Below are positions 19,211-29,481 of a stretch of DNA of 64,000 bases, in pieces. Source of the DNA: Macrococcus capreoli (GTDB lineage: Bacteria; Bacillota; Bacilli; Staphylococcales; Staphylococcaceae). A program made the translations under genes and the position numbers. Where the stretch lies: NCBI RefSeq assembly GCF_025628935.1, contig NZ_JAOTIS010000007.1, positions 1-64,000 on the forward strand, given 5' to 3'. Every line of letters begins with the position of its first letter. The stretch's first letter is position 1. The notes beneath the pieces were generated by a model. That model had not been told where the DNA came from. It was given only the letters and a program-made list of their open reading frames with translations, and did no database searches.

Positions 19211-19601
19211 TGAAGCGAGTCTTTACAATCCGCTGACACTGGCTTATTTAGGTGATGCTGTGCTTGATTTATATGTAAGAAATTATATTGTCCGTGAGAA
19301 AAATAAGAAGCCGAATGAACTGCATCGCCAGGCAACGTTTTTTGTATCTGCAAAAAGTCAGGCACAAACATTTGATGTCTTGGTTGAAAAAAATTTCTTT
19401 ACAGAACAGGAAACTGAAATATTAATGCGTGGACGCAACGCGAAAAGTCATACGCGTGCAAAAAATACAGATGTGATTTCTTATAAAAAGAGTACGGCAT
19501 TAGAAGCGGTCATCGGTTATTTGCATTTAAATAACGAAACAGAAAGATTACAAGCGTTACTTGAATACATCATAACGTTATGTGAAATGAGGGGTAAATA
19601 A
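19203..19601 (+). CDS. mrnC: Mini-ribonuclease III
   Basis: MrnC matures 23S rRNA in Firmicutes by removing the ends of the precursor. The 132-residue protein is an RNase III catalytic domain without a dsRNA-binding domain: [15 protein letters not shown] is the signature with the acidic active-site residues, and VSAKSQAQT follows. The start is GTG, overlapping cysS by 8 nt; no ATG is available in frame nearby. The stop shares its last base with the rlmB start. Confidence 0.93.
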   Translation: MVNEASLYNPLTLAYLGDAVLDLYVRNYIVREKNKKPNELHRQATFFVSAKSQAQTFDVLVEKNFFTEQETEILMRGRNAKSHTRAKNTDVISYKKSTALEAVIGYLHLNNETERLQALLEYIITLCEMRGK

Positions 19602-20350
19602 TGAATAAACAAACAAATGATGAAATCATTGTAGGACGTCATGCTGTTAAAAGTGCGATTGAATCAGATCACGAAATTAATAAAGTATTGATTCAGGAAG
19701 GTATTAATAAGTCGCAAATTTCAAGTATATTAAATTTATGCAAAGAACGAAAAATAATCGTTCAAACGGTGCCAAAATCGAAATTAGATCATTTATCAGA
19801 TGTGCCACATCAAGGTATTATGGCGATGATTTCACCGTATGAATATGTTGAATTAGATGATTTCCTCAGCGCGCGCGACCAAGAGCGGTTCAGTACGATT
19901 ATGATTCTAGACGGGCTGGAGGATCCACATAACTTAGGTTCAATCCTTAGAACGGCGGATGCAATAGGTATTGACGGAATTATGATTCCGAAGCGACGTT
20001 CAGTAAGTTTAAATCAAACGGTAGTGAAGGCATCTACCGGTGCAATTGAGCACGTACCTGTAATGCGCGTGACAAACATTAGTCAGGCGATTGATAAACT
20101 GAAAGAACAAGGGTACTGGGTTGCAGGAACGGATGCGAAGCAATCAGTGGATTATCGTAAGATGGATGCAAACATGAACTTAGCAATTGTAATCGGTTCT
20201 GAAGGTGAAGGGATGAGCCGACTCGTAAAAGACAAATGTGATTTCTTAATCCACTTACCAATGGTAGGTCATGTTAACAGTTTGAATGCTTCAGTGGCGG
20301 CAAGTTTATTGATGTACGAAGTTTATCGTAAAAGGAATCCGCTTGATTAA
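19601..20350 (+). CDS. rlmB: RlmB-like 23S rRNA 2'-O-methyltransferase (SpoU family)
   Basis: The protein has 249 residues: an N-terminal substrate-binding domain ([13 protein letters not shown]) and a C-terminal SPOUT knot with the three SpoU motifs: [32 protein letters not shown] and [19 protein letters not shown]. RlmB methylates a guanosine in the peptidyl-transferase loop; exact site specificity in this organism is inferred from context (the cysS-mrnC-rlmB-rae1 cluster). Start and stop overlap the neighbours by one base each, so translation is coupled. Confidence 0.92.
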   Translation: MNKQTNDEIIVGRHAVKSAIESDHEINKVLIQEGINKSQISSILNLCKERKIIVQTVPKSKLDHLSDVPHQGIMAMISPYEYVELDDFLSARDQERFSTIMILDGLEDPHNLGSILRTADAIGIDGIMIPKRRSVSLNQTVVKASTGAIEHVPVMRVTNISQAIDKLKEQGYWVAGTDAKQSVDYRKMDANMNLAIVIGSEGEGMSRLVKDKCDFLIHLPMVGHVNSLNASVAASLLMYEVYRKRNPLD

Positions 20351-20868
20351 TGATTAAAAAATATACCATCATTGATGGTTATAATGTCATAGGCCAAAGT
20401 ACACGATTAAAGCAACTTGCAAAAGAGTCACTTGAAGAAGCGAGAGTTCAGTTGTTACTTGAAATTGCTAATTACAATGCGCGTATTGCTGATGAGATGA
20501 TTGTCGTATTTGATGCATATGACGTGAAGTCACATGAACGTGAAGAAGTATTTCACGGCATTCGGGTAATCTATTCGCGTGAGAAAGAAACAGCGGATGC
20601 TGTGATTGAAAGGCTCGTTTATGAGATGTATGAGAAACATATTACAACTATTAAAGTGGTGACGAGCGATTTGTCTGAGCAGCACACGATCTTTGGTAGT
20701 GGTGCACTTAGAATCCCGTCGCGTGAGTTTATCAATAATTTAAGAGAAGAAGAACAACGTGTTGCCAATGATATCCGCCATATGAGAACGCATCAGCCTA
20801 GAACGCGTATCGAAATCGATGAAACAACAAAGGAACATTTAGAACGTTTGAGACGTGGAGAAATTTAA
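20350..20868 (+). CDS. rae1: Rae1/YacP-like NYN-domain ribosome-associated endoribonuclease
   Basis: The protein has 172 residues and the NYN (PIN-like) fold: YTIIDGYNVIG with the first catalytic Asp, VVFDAYDVKSHE, and TADAVIERLVYEM and VVTSDLSEQ with later acidic residues. The Bacillus homologue YacP/Rae1 cleaves mRNA in the ribosomal A site. The gene overlaps rlmB by one base; the next gene, sigH, is 76 bp away. Confidence 0.9.
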   Translation: MIKKYTIIDGYNVIGQSTRLKQLAKESLEEARVQLLLEIANYNARIADEMIVVFDAYDVKSHEREEVFHGIRVIYSREKETADAVIERLVYEMYEKHITTIKVVTSDLSEQHTIFGSGALRIPSREFINNLREEEQRVANDIRHMRTHQPRTRIEIDETTKEHLERLRRGEI

Positions 20869-20944
20869 TTCGAGATAATTTTTTTATTTGAGATATTGTT
20901 TAATAACATTTAATCTTAAGGAAAAGAAATCAAGAGGTTAAATA

Positions 20945-21571
20945 ATGTTTAAAACATATACACAACTCATTTGTGAAGAGCAAGCTTTGTATCATTTACA
21001 ACCCATTGAAACAATCGTAAAAGATATTCAAAACGGAAACGTAGATGCTTTTGAAAGTCTAGTTGCCAGATTACGCAATGGTATTGCTGTGCACATTCGC
21101 AGATTAACGTTTAAAGATCACGATGCACTATATCAGGAGAGCCTTATTACACTTTATCAGGCTGTACGTGTATATGATCCTTTAAAGAGCGATGACTTTG
21201 AGCGATTTTATTTTTACCATTTGAAATATGCATTACTGGATTACGTTCGTGGTATTCAAAAGGAGCGTAAGCGCCCAATTGTTAGCATAGAAACATCGAT
21301 GTATGAGGATGAATTAACATTAGATGCATACATTCAGGATATTAATGCACTGGATCCACGAGTGGAAAGTGAGTTTATTGATTTGCAATCGCGTATGACA
21401 CCTATCGCATTACAATTAAGTCCGATAGAATATCGTGTGCTTGAATATTTAAAGGAACAAATGCCGATTAAGGCCATGGCAGCCATCGAGAATGAATCTT
21501 TAAAAACAATTCATAACACGATAGCGCGGCTTAAAGTGAAGGTCAAAACGTTTGTAAAAGGTGTATCATAG
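20945..21571 (+). CDS. sigH: Sigma factor H (Spo0H-like), staphylococcal type
   Basis: A sigma-70 family protein of 208 residues. Region 2 is visible around DAFESLVARL and the YHLKYALLDYVRGIQKERKR segment, region 4 around LSPIEYRVLEYLKEQMPIKAMA. In S. aureus SigH drives competence genes, and it sits at this same locus before secE. Here the frame is intact. The start ATG has AGAGG upstream. A strong SigA promoter for secE-nusG begins at its stop codon. Confidence 0.9.
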   Translation: MFKTYTQLICEEQALYHLQPIETIVKDIQNGNVDAFESLVARLRNGIAVHIRRLTFKDHDALYQESLITLYQAVRVYDPLKSDDFERFYFYHLKYALLDYVRGIQKERKRPIVSIETSMYEDELTLDAYIQDINALDPRVESEFIDLQSRMTPIALQLSPIEYRVLEYLKEQMPIKAMAAIENESLKTIHNTIARLKVKVKTFVKGVS

Positions 21572-21572
21572 T

Positions 21573-21601
21573 TTGACAAATGAACATTTCACCGTTATAT
21601 T
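21573..21601 (+). promoter_or_regulatory. Strong SigA promoter for secE-nusG
   Basis: A perfect -35 TTGACA (21573-21578), 17-bp spacer, -10 TATATT (21596-21601). Confidence 0.85.
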
Positions 21602-21655
21602 AAACTAGGATTAGCATGAATTAAATGGACACAATTTCAATCATATAGCACAAGG

Positions 21656-21689
21656 AATAGACATTGAATTTCGGTTCGGTCTATTTTTT
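21656..21689 (+). terminator. Leader hairpin with T-run before secE (possible attenuator)
   Basis: AATAGAC pairs with GTCTATT across 16 nt, which can pair further with G-U pairs, and six T follow. It lies in the leader between the promoter and secE, where in S. aureus rpmG is found instead. It may reduce read-through into secE-nusG. Confidence 0.55.
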
Positions 21690-21722
21690 ATCAATTATTA
21701 TTAACGTGACGGAGGCAAACGC

Positions 21723-21902
21723 ATGGAACGTAAAGAGAACTTCTTTCAAGGTGTCATCTCTGAAATGAAAAAAACTTCATGGCCAACAGGTCAGGAAGTT
21801 GTAAGAGATACATCAATCGTAGTATTAACAGTAATATTCTTCATCATTTTCTTTTACGCAATCGATTTAGGTATATCTGAACTCATTCGATTAATTAAAT
21901 AA
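21723..21902 (+). CDS. secE: SecE, preprotein translocase subunit
   Basis: A 59-residue single-span SecE of the short Gram-positive type: a cytosolic amphipathic part with [16 protein letters not shown], then a transmembrane helix [15 protein letters not shown]. It clamps SecY in the SecYEG channel. GGAGGC lies about 7 nt before the ATG; nusG follows after 11 nt. Confidence 0.95.
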   Translation: MERKENFFQGVISEMKKTSWPTGQEVVRDTSIVVLTVIFFIIFFYAIDLGISELIRLIK

Positions 21903-21913
21903 GGAGGCATACT

Positions 21914-22459
21914 ATGTCTGAGGAAAGTAAAAAGCATTGGTACGCAGTTCATACGTATTCAGGCTATGAAAATAAAGTAAAAGACAATTTAGAAAAGCGT
22001 CTTGAATCTATGAATATGCAAGATCAAATCTTTAGAGTGGTTATTCCTGAAGAGGAAGAGACGACAATTAAAGATGGGAAAGCAAAAACATCAGTAAAGA
22101 AAACCTTCCCAGGTTACGTATTAGTAGAATTAGTCATGACAGACGAGTCATGGTATGTAGTACGTAATACACCGGGTGTTACTGGATTTGTCGGTTCTGC
22201 AGGTGCTGGTTCTAAACCAAATCCATTATTACCAGAAGAAGCGAAGTTCATCTTAAAATCAATGGGTATGAACGAAAAAACAATCGATGTTGAAATTGAA
22301 ATTGGCGAACAAGTCCGTGTGACAAGTGGACCATTTACGAACCAGGTTGGGGAAGTAAAAGAAATCGATATCGAGAAATACAAATTAACGGTATTAGTTG
22401 ATATGTTCGGTCGTGAAACGCCAGTTGAAGTGGAATTCGACCAAATCGAGAAACTTTAA
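21914..22459 (+). CDS. nusG: NusG, transcription elongation factor
   Basis: The protein has 181 residues: an NGN domain starting WYAVHTYSGYENKVK, which binds RNA polymerase, and a C-terminal KOW domain (VTSGPFTNQVGEVKEID), which contacts Rho or ribosomal S10 in known homologues. AAGGAGG upstream. Co-transcribed with secE. Confidence 0.97.
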   Translation: MSEESKKHWYAVHTYSGYENKVKDNLEKRLESMNMQDQIFRVVIPEEEETTIKDGKAKTSVKKTFPGYVLVELVMTDESWYVVRNTPGVTGFVGSAGAGSKPNPLLPEEAKFILKSMGMNEKTIDVEIEIGEQVRVTSGPFTNQVGEVKEIDIEKYKLTVLVDMFGRETPVEVEFDQIEKL

Positions 22460-22491
22460 TAAAAAAATAAAAATAAAATGTAAATTTTCAC

Positions 22492-22520
22492 TTGCAATTC
22501 ATCTTTGAAAGTGTTAATAT
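22492..22520 (+). promoter_or_regulatory. Promoter of rplK-rplA
   Basis: TTGCAA (22492-22497), 17-bp spacer, TAATAT (22515-22520), in the gap between nusG and rplK. Confidence 0.7.
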
Positions 22521-22552
22521 TTTATGGTCGTGCTAATTAGTACGGTTGTTGA

Positions 22553-22584
22553 GTGGGAGGGTAAATATCATACCCTGTGACCAC
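22553..22584 (+). promoter_or_regulatory. L1-binding-like RNA element in the rplK leader
   Basis: GTGG pairs with CCAC and GGGTA with TACCC, leaving a GA / TGTGA internal loop. This resembles the L1 site of 23S rRNA and known r-protein operon operators. A similar GTGGGAGG...ACCAC hairpin recurs before rplA. Autoregulation by L1 is inference. Confidence 0.6.
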
Positions 22585-22611
22585 ATCACGATATTATAGG
22601 AGGTGCACATC

Positions 22612-23034
22612 GTGGCTAAAAAAGTAATCAAAGTTGTTAAATTACAAATTCCGGCAGGGAAAGCAAACCCAGCGCCACCAGTTGGTCCAGCATTAGGTCA
22701 AGCAGGTGTTAACATCATGGGATTCTGTAAAGAATTTAACGCGCGTACACAAGAACAAGCAGGTTTAATTATTCCGGTTGAAATTTCTGTATTTGAAGAT
22801 CGTTCATTTACATTTATCACTAAAACACCACCTGCAGCAGTTTTACTTAAAAAAGCAGCTAAAATCGAAAAAGGTTCAGGTGAACCTAACAAGACTAAAG
22901 TTGCTACAGTAACTGAAGACCAAGTACGTGAAATCGCTGAAGCTAAAATGGAAGATTTAAATGCAGCAAGCGTAGAAGCGGCAATGAGAATTATTGCTGG
23001 TACTGCTCGTAGTATGGGTGTAGAAATTAAATAG
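22612..23034 (+). CDS. rplK: Ribosomal protein L11
   Basis: Part of the GTPase-associated stalk base of the 50S subunit. The protein has 140 residues with the N-terminal domain [23 protein letters not shown] and the C-terminal RNA-binding domain ending [11 protein letters not shown]. The start is GTG 22612 ([10 protein letters not shown]) with TAGGAGGTG 6-7 nt upstream; the frame is open to GTG 22603 but that overlaps the ribosome site. Confidence 0.98.
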   Translation: MAKKVIKVVKLQIPAGKANPAPPVGPALGQAGVNIMGFCKEFNARTQEQAGLIIPVEISVFEDRSFTFITKTPPAAVLLKKAAKIEKGSGEPNKTKVATVTEDQVREIAEAKMEDLNAASVEAAMRIIAGTARSMGVEIK

Positions 23035-23053
23035 TATTACATTTAGATTTAAC

Positions 23054-23125
23054 AGCAGACTTACATAAGTCTGCTCTTGCACTGTTATAAGCAGTGCCCG
23101 TGGGAGGACATTCCGCTAAAACCAC
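23054..23125 (+). promoter_or_regulatory. rplK-rplA spacer: two hairpins and an L1-binding-like element
   Basis: Hairpin 1 is 23054-23075 (AGCAGACTT / AAGTCTGCT). Hairpin 2 is 23079-23097 (GCACTG / CAGTGC). Then GTGGGAGG...CC...ACCAC (23100-23125) repeats the shape of the element upstream of rplK: GTGG/CCAC outer stem, GA on the 5' side of the internal loop, and a short GGA/TCC inner stem. It ends just before the rplA ribosome site, a good position for translational control by L1. Confidence 0.6.
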
Positions 23126-23143
23126 TATAAGGAGGAAATAAAA

Positions 23144-23839
23144 ATGGCTAAAAAAGGTAAAAAGTATCAAGAAGCCGCTCAAAAAGTTGATAGCTCAAAA
23201 TTCTATTCAATAGAAGAAGCAATCAAACTTGCGCAAGAAACAAGTACTGTTAACTTTGACGCATCAGTTGAAGTTGCATTCCGTTTAGGAATCGATGTAC
23301 GTAAAAATGACCAACAAATCCGTGGGGCAGTAGTATTACCAAACGGAACTGGTAAAACTCAACGTGTATTAGTATTCGCTAAAGGTGAAAAATTAAAAGA
23401 AGCTGAAGCTGCAGGCGCTGACTATGTTGGCGATGCTGAATACATCAACAAAATCAACCAAGGTTGGTTCGAATTCGATGTAATCGTAGCTACTCCAGAT
23501 ATGATGGGCGAAGTTGGTAAACTTGGACGTGTCTTAGGACCTAAAGGTTTAATGCCAAACCCTAAAACTGGTACAGTAACGATGGACGTAACAAAAGCTG
23601 TACAAGAAATCAAAGCAGGTAAAGTAGAATACCGTGCTGAGAAATCTGGTATCGTTCATGCGTCAATCGGTAAAGTATCATTCGATACAGCTAAATTAGT
23701 TGAAAACTTTAACACTTTAAAAGATGTTTTAGCTAAAGCTAAACCAGCGTCATCAAAAGGTACTTACTTCAAAACTGTTTCTGTAACTTCAACTATGGGC
23801 CCTGGTATCAAAGTTGACCCATCAGAAGTAAGAAACTAA
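23144..23839 (+). CDS. rplA: Ribosomal protein L1
   Basis: Forms the L1 stalk of the 50S subunit and often represses its own mRNA. The protein has 231 residues; conserved blocks include [37 protein letters not shown] and [27 protein letters not shown] precedes ATG. A leader with an L1-like binding element lies immediately upstream. Confidence 0.98.
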   Translation: MAKKGKKYQEAAQKVDSSKFYSIEEAIKLAQETSTVNFDASVEVAFRLGIDVRKNDQQIRGAVVLPNGTGKTQRVLVFAKGEKLKEAEAAGADYVGDAEYINKINQGWFEFDVIVATPDMMGEVGKLGRVLGPKGLMPNPKTGTVTMDVTKAVQEIKAGKVEYRAEKSGIVHASIGKVSFDTAKLVENFNTLKDVLAKAKPASSKGTYFKTVSVTSTMGPGIKVDPSEVRN

Positions 23840-23852
23840 TTCAAAAAACAAT

Positions 23853-23881
23853 TTGACAAGATTCAAATTTCACGTTATAGT
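23853..23881 (+). promoter_or_regulatory. Promoter of rplJ-rplL
   Basis: A perfect TTGACA (23853-23858), 17-bp spacer, TATAGT (23876-23881). Confidence 0.85.
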
Positions 23882-23887
23882 GTAATT

Positions 23888-24002
23888 TGTATTTTATAAA
23901 TAACCTAAGACAGTAGGGGCGTAAGCTTAATCATCCTACCGAGGTGAAATTTGACTTGAGACTGTTCAAGCACTTTTTACCATGGGTGAAAAGTGCTTTT
24001 TT
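23888..24002 (+). promoter_or_regulatory. L10 leader with intrinsic terminator
   Basis: The transcript leader has the known L10 leader layout. A branched fold pairs AGTAGG with CCTACC and encloses AGACAGT and GACTGTT arms. A terminator hairpin follows, AAGCACTTTT with AAAAGTGCTT (23968-23998), with a T-run. In Bacillus the L10(L12)4 complex binds such leaders to lower rplJ-rplL expression; the same is inferred here. Confidence 0.8.
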
Positions 24003-24049
24003 AATAATATTTATTAGAAAAGCACGAAAATCTTAATGGAGGTGTCATA

Positions 24050-24574
24050 ATGAGTACAAAAGCTATCGAAATCAAACAACAAAAAGCTGATTTGATCACT
24101 GAACAATTAAAAAATTCAGTATCTACTATCATCGTTGACTACCGTGGTTTAACAGTTGCGCAAGTAACTGAACTACGTAAACAACTTCGTGAAGCTGGTG
24201 TTGAGTTCAAAGTTTACAAAAATACTTTAGTACGTCGTTCTGCAGTAGCTGCAGGTATCGAAGGTATTGAAGAATTTTTAACTGGACCTAACGCGATCGC
24301 ATTCTCAACTGAAGAAGTTGTAGCGCCAGCAAAAATTATTGCTGACTTCGCTAAAGAAAACGATAAATTAGAAATCAAAGCAGGTATTATCGAAGGTAAA
24401 GTGACTAGCGCTGATGATATCAAAGCTATCGCATCATTACCATCAAAAGAAGGACTTATCTCAATGGTTCTTTCAGTATTACAAGCTCCAATGCGTAACT
24501 TCGCGTATGCAGTTAAAGCTGTTGGAGAACAAAAAGAAGGCGGAGAAGAAGCTGCTCCTGCTGAAGAAGCATAA
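24050..24574 (+). CDS. rplJ: Ribosomal protein L10
   Basis: Base of the L12 stalk on the 50S subunit. The protein has 174 residues; the N-terminal RNA-binding domain has [19 protein letters not shown], and the C-terminal helix ([13 protein letters not shown]) carries L12 dimers. Strong GGAGGTG before ATG. Controlled by the L10 leader upstream. Confidence 0.97.
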   Translation: MSTKAIEIKQQKADLITEQLKNSVSTIIVDYRGLTVAQVTELRKQLREAGVEFKVYKNTLVRRSAVAAGIEGIEEFLTGPNAIAFSTEEVVAPAKIIADFAKENDKLEIKAGIIEGKVTSADDIKAIASLPSKEGLISMVLSVLQAPMRNFAYAVKAVGEQKEGGEEAAPAEEA

Positions 24575-24636
24575 TTCACTTAGCCAACAACGCAAAGTAT
24601 CATAAAAAAACTTAAATTAAATGGAGGATTACAATC

Positions 24637-25002
24637 ATGTCAAACGAAAAAATTATCGAAATGATTAAAGAAATGTCAGTTTTAGAATTAAACGATTTAG
24701 TTAAAGCTATCGAAGAAGAATTTGGTGTAACTGCTGCTGCTCCTGTAGCTGTAGCTGGTGCTGCTGGTGGCGAAGGTGCTGCTGCAGAGAAAACTGAATT
24801 CGACGTAGAATTAGTATCTGCTGGATCTTCAAAAATCAAAGTTGTTAAAGCTGTTAAAGAAGCAACTGGCTTAGGATTAAAAGACGCTAAAGACTTAGTT
24901 GATGGCGCTCCTAAAGTAGTTAAAGAAGGCGTATCTAAAGAAGAAGCTGAAGAATTAAAAGCTAAATTAGAAGAAGCTGGAGCAACTGTAGAAGTTAAAT
25001 AA
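24637..25002 (+). CDS. rplL: Ribosomal protein L7/L12
   Basis: Flexible stalk protein that recruits translation GTPases. The protein has 121 residues: an N-terminal dimer domain ([20 protein letters not shown]), an Ala/Gly-rich hinge (about 37-52) and a C-terminal domain with [28 protein letters not shown] before ATG; a terminator follows. Confidence 0.98.
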   Translation: MSNEKIIEMIKEMSVLELNDLVKAIEEEFGVTAAAPVAVAGAAGGEGAAAEKTEFDVELVSAGSSKIKVVKAVKEATGLGLKDAKDLVDGAPKVVKEGVSKEEAEELKAKLEEAGATVEVK

Positions 25003-25018
25003 TTTCTCTTTTGTTTTG

Positions 25019-25046
25019 AAACCCGTTATGTATATAACGGGTTTTT
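25019..25046 (+). terminator. Terminator of rplJ-rplL
   Basis: An 11-bp stem (AAACCCGTTAT / ATAACGGGTTT), GTAT loop, T-run. Confidence 0.9.
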
Positions 25047-25114
25047 CTTGCTTTATATTGGTATAATTTCAACTGAGTGCGTTTGCACCGAGTAGAAATG
25101 AGTGAGGTGTGAAA

Positions 25115-25711
25115 GTGAGTCATTATTACGATGAAGAACAAACGGTAGAAAGCAATGAAAGTACGATTCGTTTCGATATGGGAGACCACCAGCTTGAACT
25201 GACGACGGATGCAGGTGTGTTCTCAAAAGGGAGTATTGATTTCGGATCAAATTTGCTCGTTAAGACCTTTCTAGGTGATGCGAGCCCTAAAAGTGTGCTT
25301 GATGTAGGTTGTGGGTACGGTACGATGGGTTTGATGGTAGCGAAGCAACTTCCGGAATCGATAGTACATATGGTCGATGTGAATGAGCGTGCTTTATCTT
25401 TATCTGAAAGAAATAGTAAAGCTAACAATATTCACAATACGACGATTTATAAAAGTGATGGCTTAAACGAAGTAACTGAACAGTTTGATGCGGTAATTAC
25501 GAATCCGCCCATTCGAGCGGGGAAAGAAGTTGTTCATCGCATTCTGGAAGATAGCGCTAAAGTGCTCTATCAAGGTGGCGCATTATATGTCGTCATTCAG
25601 AAAAAACAAGGTATGCCATCTGCGAAAAAGAAAATGGAAACTGACTTTGGAAATGTAACTGTACTGAAAAAAGATAAAGGCTATTATATTTTAAAGAGTG
25701 TAAAAGGTTGA
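25115..25711 (+). CDS. RsmC-like class I SAM-dependent methyltransferase (YbxB)
   Basis: The protein has 198 residues. The SAM-binding motif I is VLDVGCGYGTMGL, and NPPIRAGKEV is the N-P-P-[IFY] motif of guanine-N2 rRNA methyltransferases such as RsmC. This family sits between rplL and rpoB in Bacillus and Staphylococcus. The true target is not shown by sequence. GTG 25115 is preferred to GTG 25109 because GAGGTG (25104-25109) is then correctly spaced. Its stop overlaps the -35 of the rpoB promoter. Confidence 0.85.
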   Translation: MSHYYDEEQTVESNESTIRFDMGDHQLELTTDAGVFSKGSIDFGSNLLVKTFLGDASPKSVLDVGCGYGTMGLMVAKQLPESIVHMVDVNERALSLSERNSKANNIHNTTIYKSDGLNEVTEQFDAVITNPPIRAGKEVVHRILEDSAKVLYQGGALYVVIQKKQGMPSAKKKMETDFGNVTVLKKDKGYYILKSVKG

Positions 25712-25736
25712 CCTTCTGAACAAGGTCTGTTATAGT
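25708..25736 (+). promoter_or_regulatory. Promoter of rpoB-rpoC
   Basis: TTGACC (25708-25713), 17-bp spacer, TATAGT (25731-25736). It overlaps the rsmC-like stop codon. Confidence 0.8.
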
Positions 25737-25815
25737 AATAGAATGTAAAAATTTAAATGAATAAGTGTGCACTTTTCTATCTAGTACTAGGAGAAATGAG
25801 TTTAAAATAAAATGT

Positions 25816-25848
25816 GAAAATGGAGTTATGTGATTCCGTTTTCTTTTT
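25816..25848 (+). terminator. Attenuator-like terminator in the rpoB leader
   Basis: An 11-bp stem (GAAAATGGAGT against ATTCCGTTTTC, two G-U pairs), 6-nt loop, and five T, placed in the 160-nt leader between promoter and rpoB. It probably limits read-through into the RNA polymerase genes. Confidence 0.7.
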
Positions 25849-25903
25849 GTCTTATTGCTTCTGTTTAGGTAAAAGGCACCACAATTTTTGAGGGGTGAAT
25901 CTG

Positions 25904-28900
25904 TTGACAGGTCAACTTATCCAATACGGAAGGCATCGTCAGCGTAGAAGTTACGCAAGAATTTCCGAGATTTTAGAATTACCTAACTTAATAGAAATTC
26001 AAACAAAATCTTATGAATGGTTCTTAGAAGAAGGTTTAATCGAAATGTTTAAAGACATTTCTCCAATTGAAGACTTCACTGGAAATCTTTCATTAGAATT
26101 TGTGGATTACAAATTAGGTGAGCCAAAGTACGATTTAGATGAAGCAAAGAACCGTGATGCTACTTACTCAGCGCCACTTCGAGTAAAGGTTCGATTAATT
26201 ATTAAAGAAACTGGCGAAGTGAAAGAACAAGAAGTCTTTATGGGTGATTTCCCGTTAATGACAGATACAGGTACCTTTGTTATCAATGGTGCAGAACGTG
26301 TTATCGTATCTCAGCTTGTGCGTTCGCCGTCTGTATACTTCAATGATAAAGTCGACAAGAATGGTAAAGTGAGCTTTGGAGCGACTGTTATCCCTAACCG
26401 TGGTGCGTGGCTTGAATATGAAACTGATGCGAAAGATGTTGTATTCGTTCGTATTGACCGTACACGTAAGTTACCAATCACTGTACTTTTACGTGCATTA
26501 GGTTTCTCTAGTGATCAGGAAATCATCGATTTACTTGGTGATAACGAGTACTTACGTAACGCATTAGACAAAGATAATACTGAGTCAACTGAAGCTGCAT
26601 TACTTGAAATATATGAACGTTTACGTCCAGGTGAGCCACCAACAGTTGAGAACGCGAAGAGTTTATTATACTCTCGTTTCTTCGACCCAAAACGCTATGA
26701 TTTAGCAAGCGTTGGACGTTATAAAATGAATAAAAAGTTACATTTAAAACACCGTTTATTCAACCAAACGTTAGCTGAGCCTATCGTTGATGTTGAAACG
26801 GGTGAAATTGTAGCTGAAGAAGGTACATTATTAGATCGTCGTAATTTAGATCAAATTTTAGATGTGCTTGAGAACAATGCCAACCAAAAAGTATTCACTT
26901 TAGAGAATGGTTTATTAGACGAGCCGATTGAAATTCAATCTGTTAAAGTTTACGTTCCTGGAGATGAAGAAAAACGTACAACGACAATTATCGGGAATGC
27001 ATTCCCTGATGATGAAGTGAAATGTATCACACCTGCAGATATCTTATCATCTATTAGTTATTTCTTTAACTTATTAGCTGGTGTAGGTTTCACAGATGAT
27101 ATTGACCACTTAGGAAACCGTCGCTTACGTTCAGTTGGTGAGTTATTACAAAACCAATTCCGTATCGGTTTAAGCCGTATGGAACGTGTTGTACGTGAAC
27201 GTATGAGTTTACAAGACACAGAATCTGTTACACCTCAACAATTAATCAACATTCGACCTGTTATTGCGTCTATTAAAGAATTCTTTGGTAGCTCTCAATT
27301 ATCTCAGTTCATGGATCAGGCCAACCCATTAGCTGAGCTTACGCATAAACGTCGTTTATCTGCATTAGGACCTGGTGGTTTAACAAGAGAACGTGCCGGT
27401 ATGGAAGTACGTGACGTTCATTACTCTCACTATGGCCGTATGTGTCCGATTGAAACACCTGAGGGACCAAACATCGGGTTAATCAACTCACTTTCAAGTT
27501 ATGCGCGTGTCAATGAATTTGGTTTCATTGAAACACCATACAGAAAAGTTGATATCGAAACAAATACAGTTACATCACAAATTGACTACTTAACAGCTGA
27601 CGAAGAAGATGCTTACGTTGTTGCCCAAGCCAATGCGCGTTTAGACGAAAATGGTAAATTCTTAGATGACGAAGTTGTTTGTCGTTTCCGTGGAGACAAC
27701 ACTGTAATGGCACGTGAACGCATGGATTACATGGACGTATCACCGAAGCAGGTCGTATCTGCTGCCACAGCTTGTATTCCATTCTTAGAAAACGATGACT
27801 CGAACCGTGCATTAATGGGTGCGAACATGCAACGTCAAGCAGTGCCGTTAATGAATCCAGAAGCACCATTCGTTGGTACAGGTATGGAACACGTAGCAGC
27901 GCGTGACTCTGGAGCTGCAGTAGTTGCTAAATATAAAGGTCGTGTTGAACACGTTGAAGCACGCCAAATTAAAGTTCGCCGAATCATTGAAGAAGGCGGA
28001 AAAGAAATCGAAACAGATTTAGACGTATATAAATTAGCGAAATTCGCACGTTCTAACTCGGGTACTTGTTACAACCAACGTCCAATCGTGGCAGTTGGCG
28101 ATATCGTAACGAAAGGTGAAATCTTAGCAGATGGTCCTTCTATGGAACTTGGTGAGATGGCACTTGGACGTAACGTTGTCGTTGGATTCATGACTTGGGA
28201 TGGTTACAACTATGAGGATGCTGTTATCATGAGTGAACGTCTTGTTAAAGATGACGTTTACACTTCTATCCATATTGAAGAATATGAATCAGAAGCACGT
28301 GATACGAAGCTCGGACCTGAAGAAATTACAAGAGATATTCCTAACGTATCTGATAACGCACTTAAAAACTTAGATGATCGTGGTATCATTTTCGTTGGTG
28401 CCGAAGTACGTGATGGCGATATCTTAGTTGGTAAAGTAACGCCTAAAGGGGTTACTGAATTAACAGCTGAAGAGCGCCTTTTACACGCAATCTTCGGTGA
28501 AAAAGCACGTGAAGTACGTGATACTTCATTACGTGTACCACATGGTGCAGACGGTATCGTATTAGACGTTAAAGTCTTCAATCGTGAAGATGGCGATGAG
28601 TTACCACCAGGTGTTAACCAATTAGTACGTGTTTATATCGTTCAAAAACGTAAAATTCACGTTGGGGACAAAATGTGTGGTCGTCACGGAAATAAAGGGG
28701 TTATCTCTCGTATCTTACCAGAAGAAGATATGCCATTTATGCCTGACGGAACGCCAATCGACATCATGTTAAACCCACTTGGGGTACCTTCTCGTATGAA
28801 CATCGGACAAGTATTAGAGTTACACTTAGGTATGGCTGCTAAAAACTTAGGTCTGCATGTTGCATCTCCAGTATTCGATGGAGCGAACGATGAAGATGTT

Positions 28901-29446
28901 TGGTCTACAATTGAAGAAGCTGGTATGGCACGTGATGGTAAAACTGTACTTTATGATGGACGTACAGGTGAGCCGTTCGATAACCGTGTATCAGTTGGTG
29001 TAATGTACATGCTTAAATTAGCCCACATGGTTGATGACAAGTTACATGCACGTTCAACAGGACCATACTCATTAGTTACACAACAACCACTTGGTGGTAA
29101 AGCGCAATTCGGTGGACAACGTTTCGGTGAGATGGAAGTATGGGCACTTGAAGCTTACGGTGCAGCATATACTTTACAAGAAATCTTAACGTACAAATCG
29201 GATGATACAGTTGGTCGTGTGAAAACATACGAAGCAATTGTTAAAGGTGAAAATATCCCTCGTCCGGGTGTTCCTGAATCATTCCGCGTATTAATGAAAG
29301 AGTTACAAAGTTTAGGGTTAGACGTAAAAGTAATGGATAATAAAGACGAAGAGATTGAAATGCGTGATTTAGAAGATGACGATTTCATCGATTCAAAGAT
29401 TAACATTGCGAAAAAACCAGAACCAGAAGCTGAGATCACTGAATAA
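25904..29446 (+). CDS. rpoB: RNA polymerase subunit beta
   Basis: Catalytic core subunit of RNA polymerase, 1180 residues. The rifampicin-binding region reads [31 protein letters not shown], identical to the drug-sensitive staphylococcal consensus at the classical positions. The C-terminal [20 protein letters not shown] segment is also intact. The start is TTG 25904 ([12 protein letters not shown]), as in staphylococci, with GAGGGGTG upstream; the open frame upstream to GTG 25895 overlaps the ribosome site. Followed by rpoC after a 120-bp spacer with a palindrome. Confidence 0.98.
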   Translation: MTGQLIQYGRHRQRRSYARISEILELPNLIEIQTKSYEWFLEEGLIEMFKDISPIEDFTGNLSLEFVDYKLGEPKYDLDEAKNRDATYSAPLRVKVRLIIKETGEVKEQEVFMGDFPLMTDTGTFVINGAERVIVSQLVRSPSVYFNDKVDKNGKVSFGATVIPNRGAWLEYETDAKDVVFVRIDRTRKLPITVLLRALGFSSDQEIIDLLGDNEYLRNALDKDNTESTEAALLEIYERLRPGEPPTVENAKSLLYSRFFDPKRYDLASVGRYKMNKKLHLKHRLFNQTLAEPIVDVETGEIVAEEGTLLDRRNLDQILDVLENNANQKVFTLENGLLDEPIEIQSVKVYVPGDEEKRTTTIIGNAFPDDEVKCITPADILSSISYFFNLLAGVGFTDDIDHLGNRRLRSVGELLQNQFRIGLSRMERVVRERMSLQDTESVTPQQLINIRPVIASIKEFFGSSQLSQFMDQANPLAELTHKRRLSALGPGGLTRERAGMEVRDVHYSHYGRMCPIETPEGPNIGLINSLSSYARVNEFGFIETPYRKVDIETNTVTSQIDYLTADEEDAYVVAQANARLDENGKFLDDEVVCRFRGDNTVMARERMDYMDVSPKQVVSAATACIPFLENDDSNRALMGANMQRQAVPLMNPEAPFVGTGMEHVAARDSGAAVVAKYKGRVEHVEARQIKVRRIIEEGGKEIETDLDVYKLAKFARSNSGTCYNQRPIVAVGDIVTKGEILADGPSMELGEMALGRNVVVGFMTWDGYNYEDAVIMSERLVKDDVYTSIHIEEYESEARDTKLGPEEITRDIPNVSDNALKNLDDRGIIFVGAEVRDGDILVGKVTPKGVTELTAEERLLHAIFGEKAREVRDTSLRVPHGADGIVLDVKVFNREDGDELPPGVNQLVRVYIVQKRKIHVGDKMCGRHGNKGVISRILPEEDMPFMPDGTPIDIMLNPLGVPSRMNIGQVLELHLGMAAKNLGLHVASPVFDGANDEDVWSTIEEAGMARDGKTVLYDGRTGEPFDNRVSVGVMYMLKLAHMVDDKLHARSTGPYSLVTQQPLGGKAQFGGQRFGEMEVWALEAYGAAYTLQEILTYKSDDTVGRVKTYEAIVKGENIPRPGVPESFRVLMKELQSLGLDVKVMDNKDEEIEMRDLEDDDFIDSKINIAKKPEPEAEITE

Positions 29447-29481
29447 TCACTGTCTCAACGCAACAATATCATTGTTTAATC

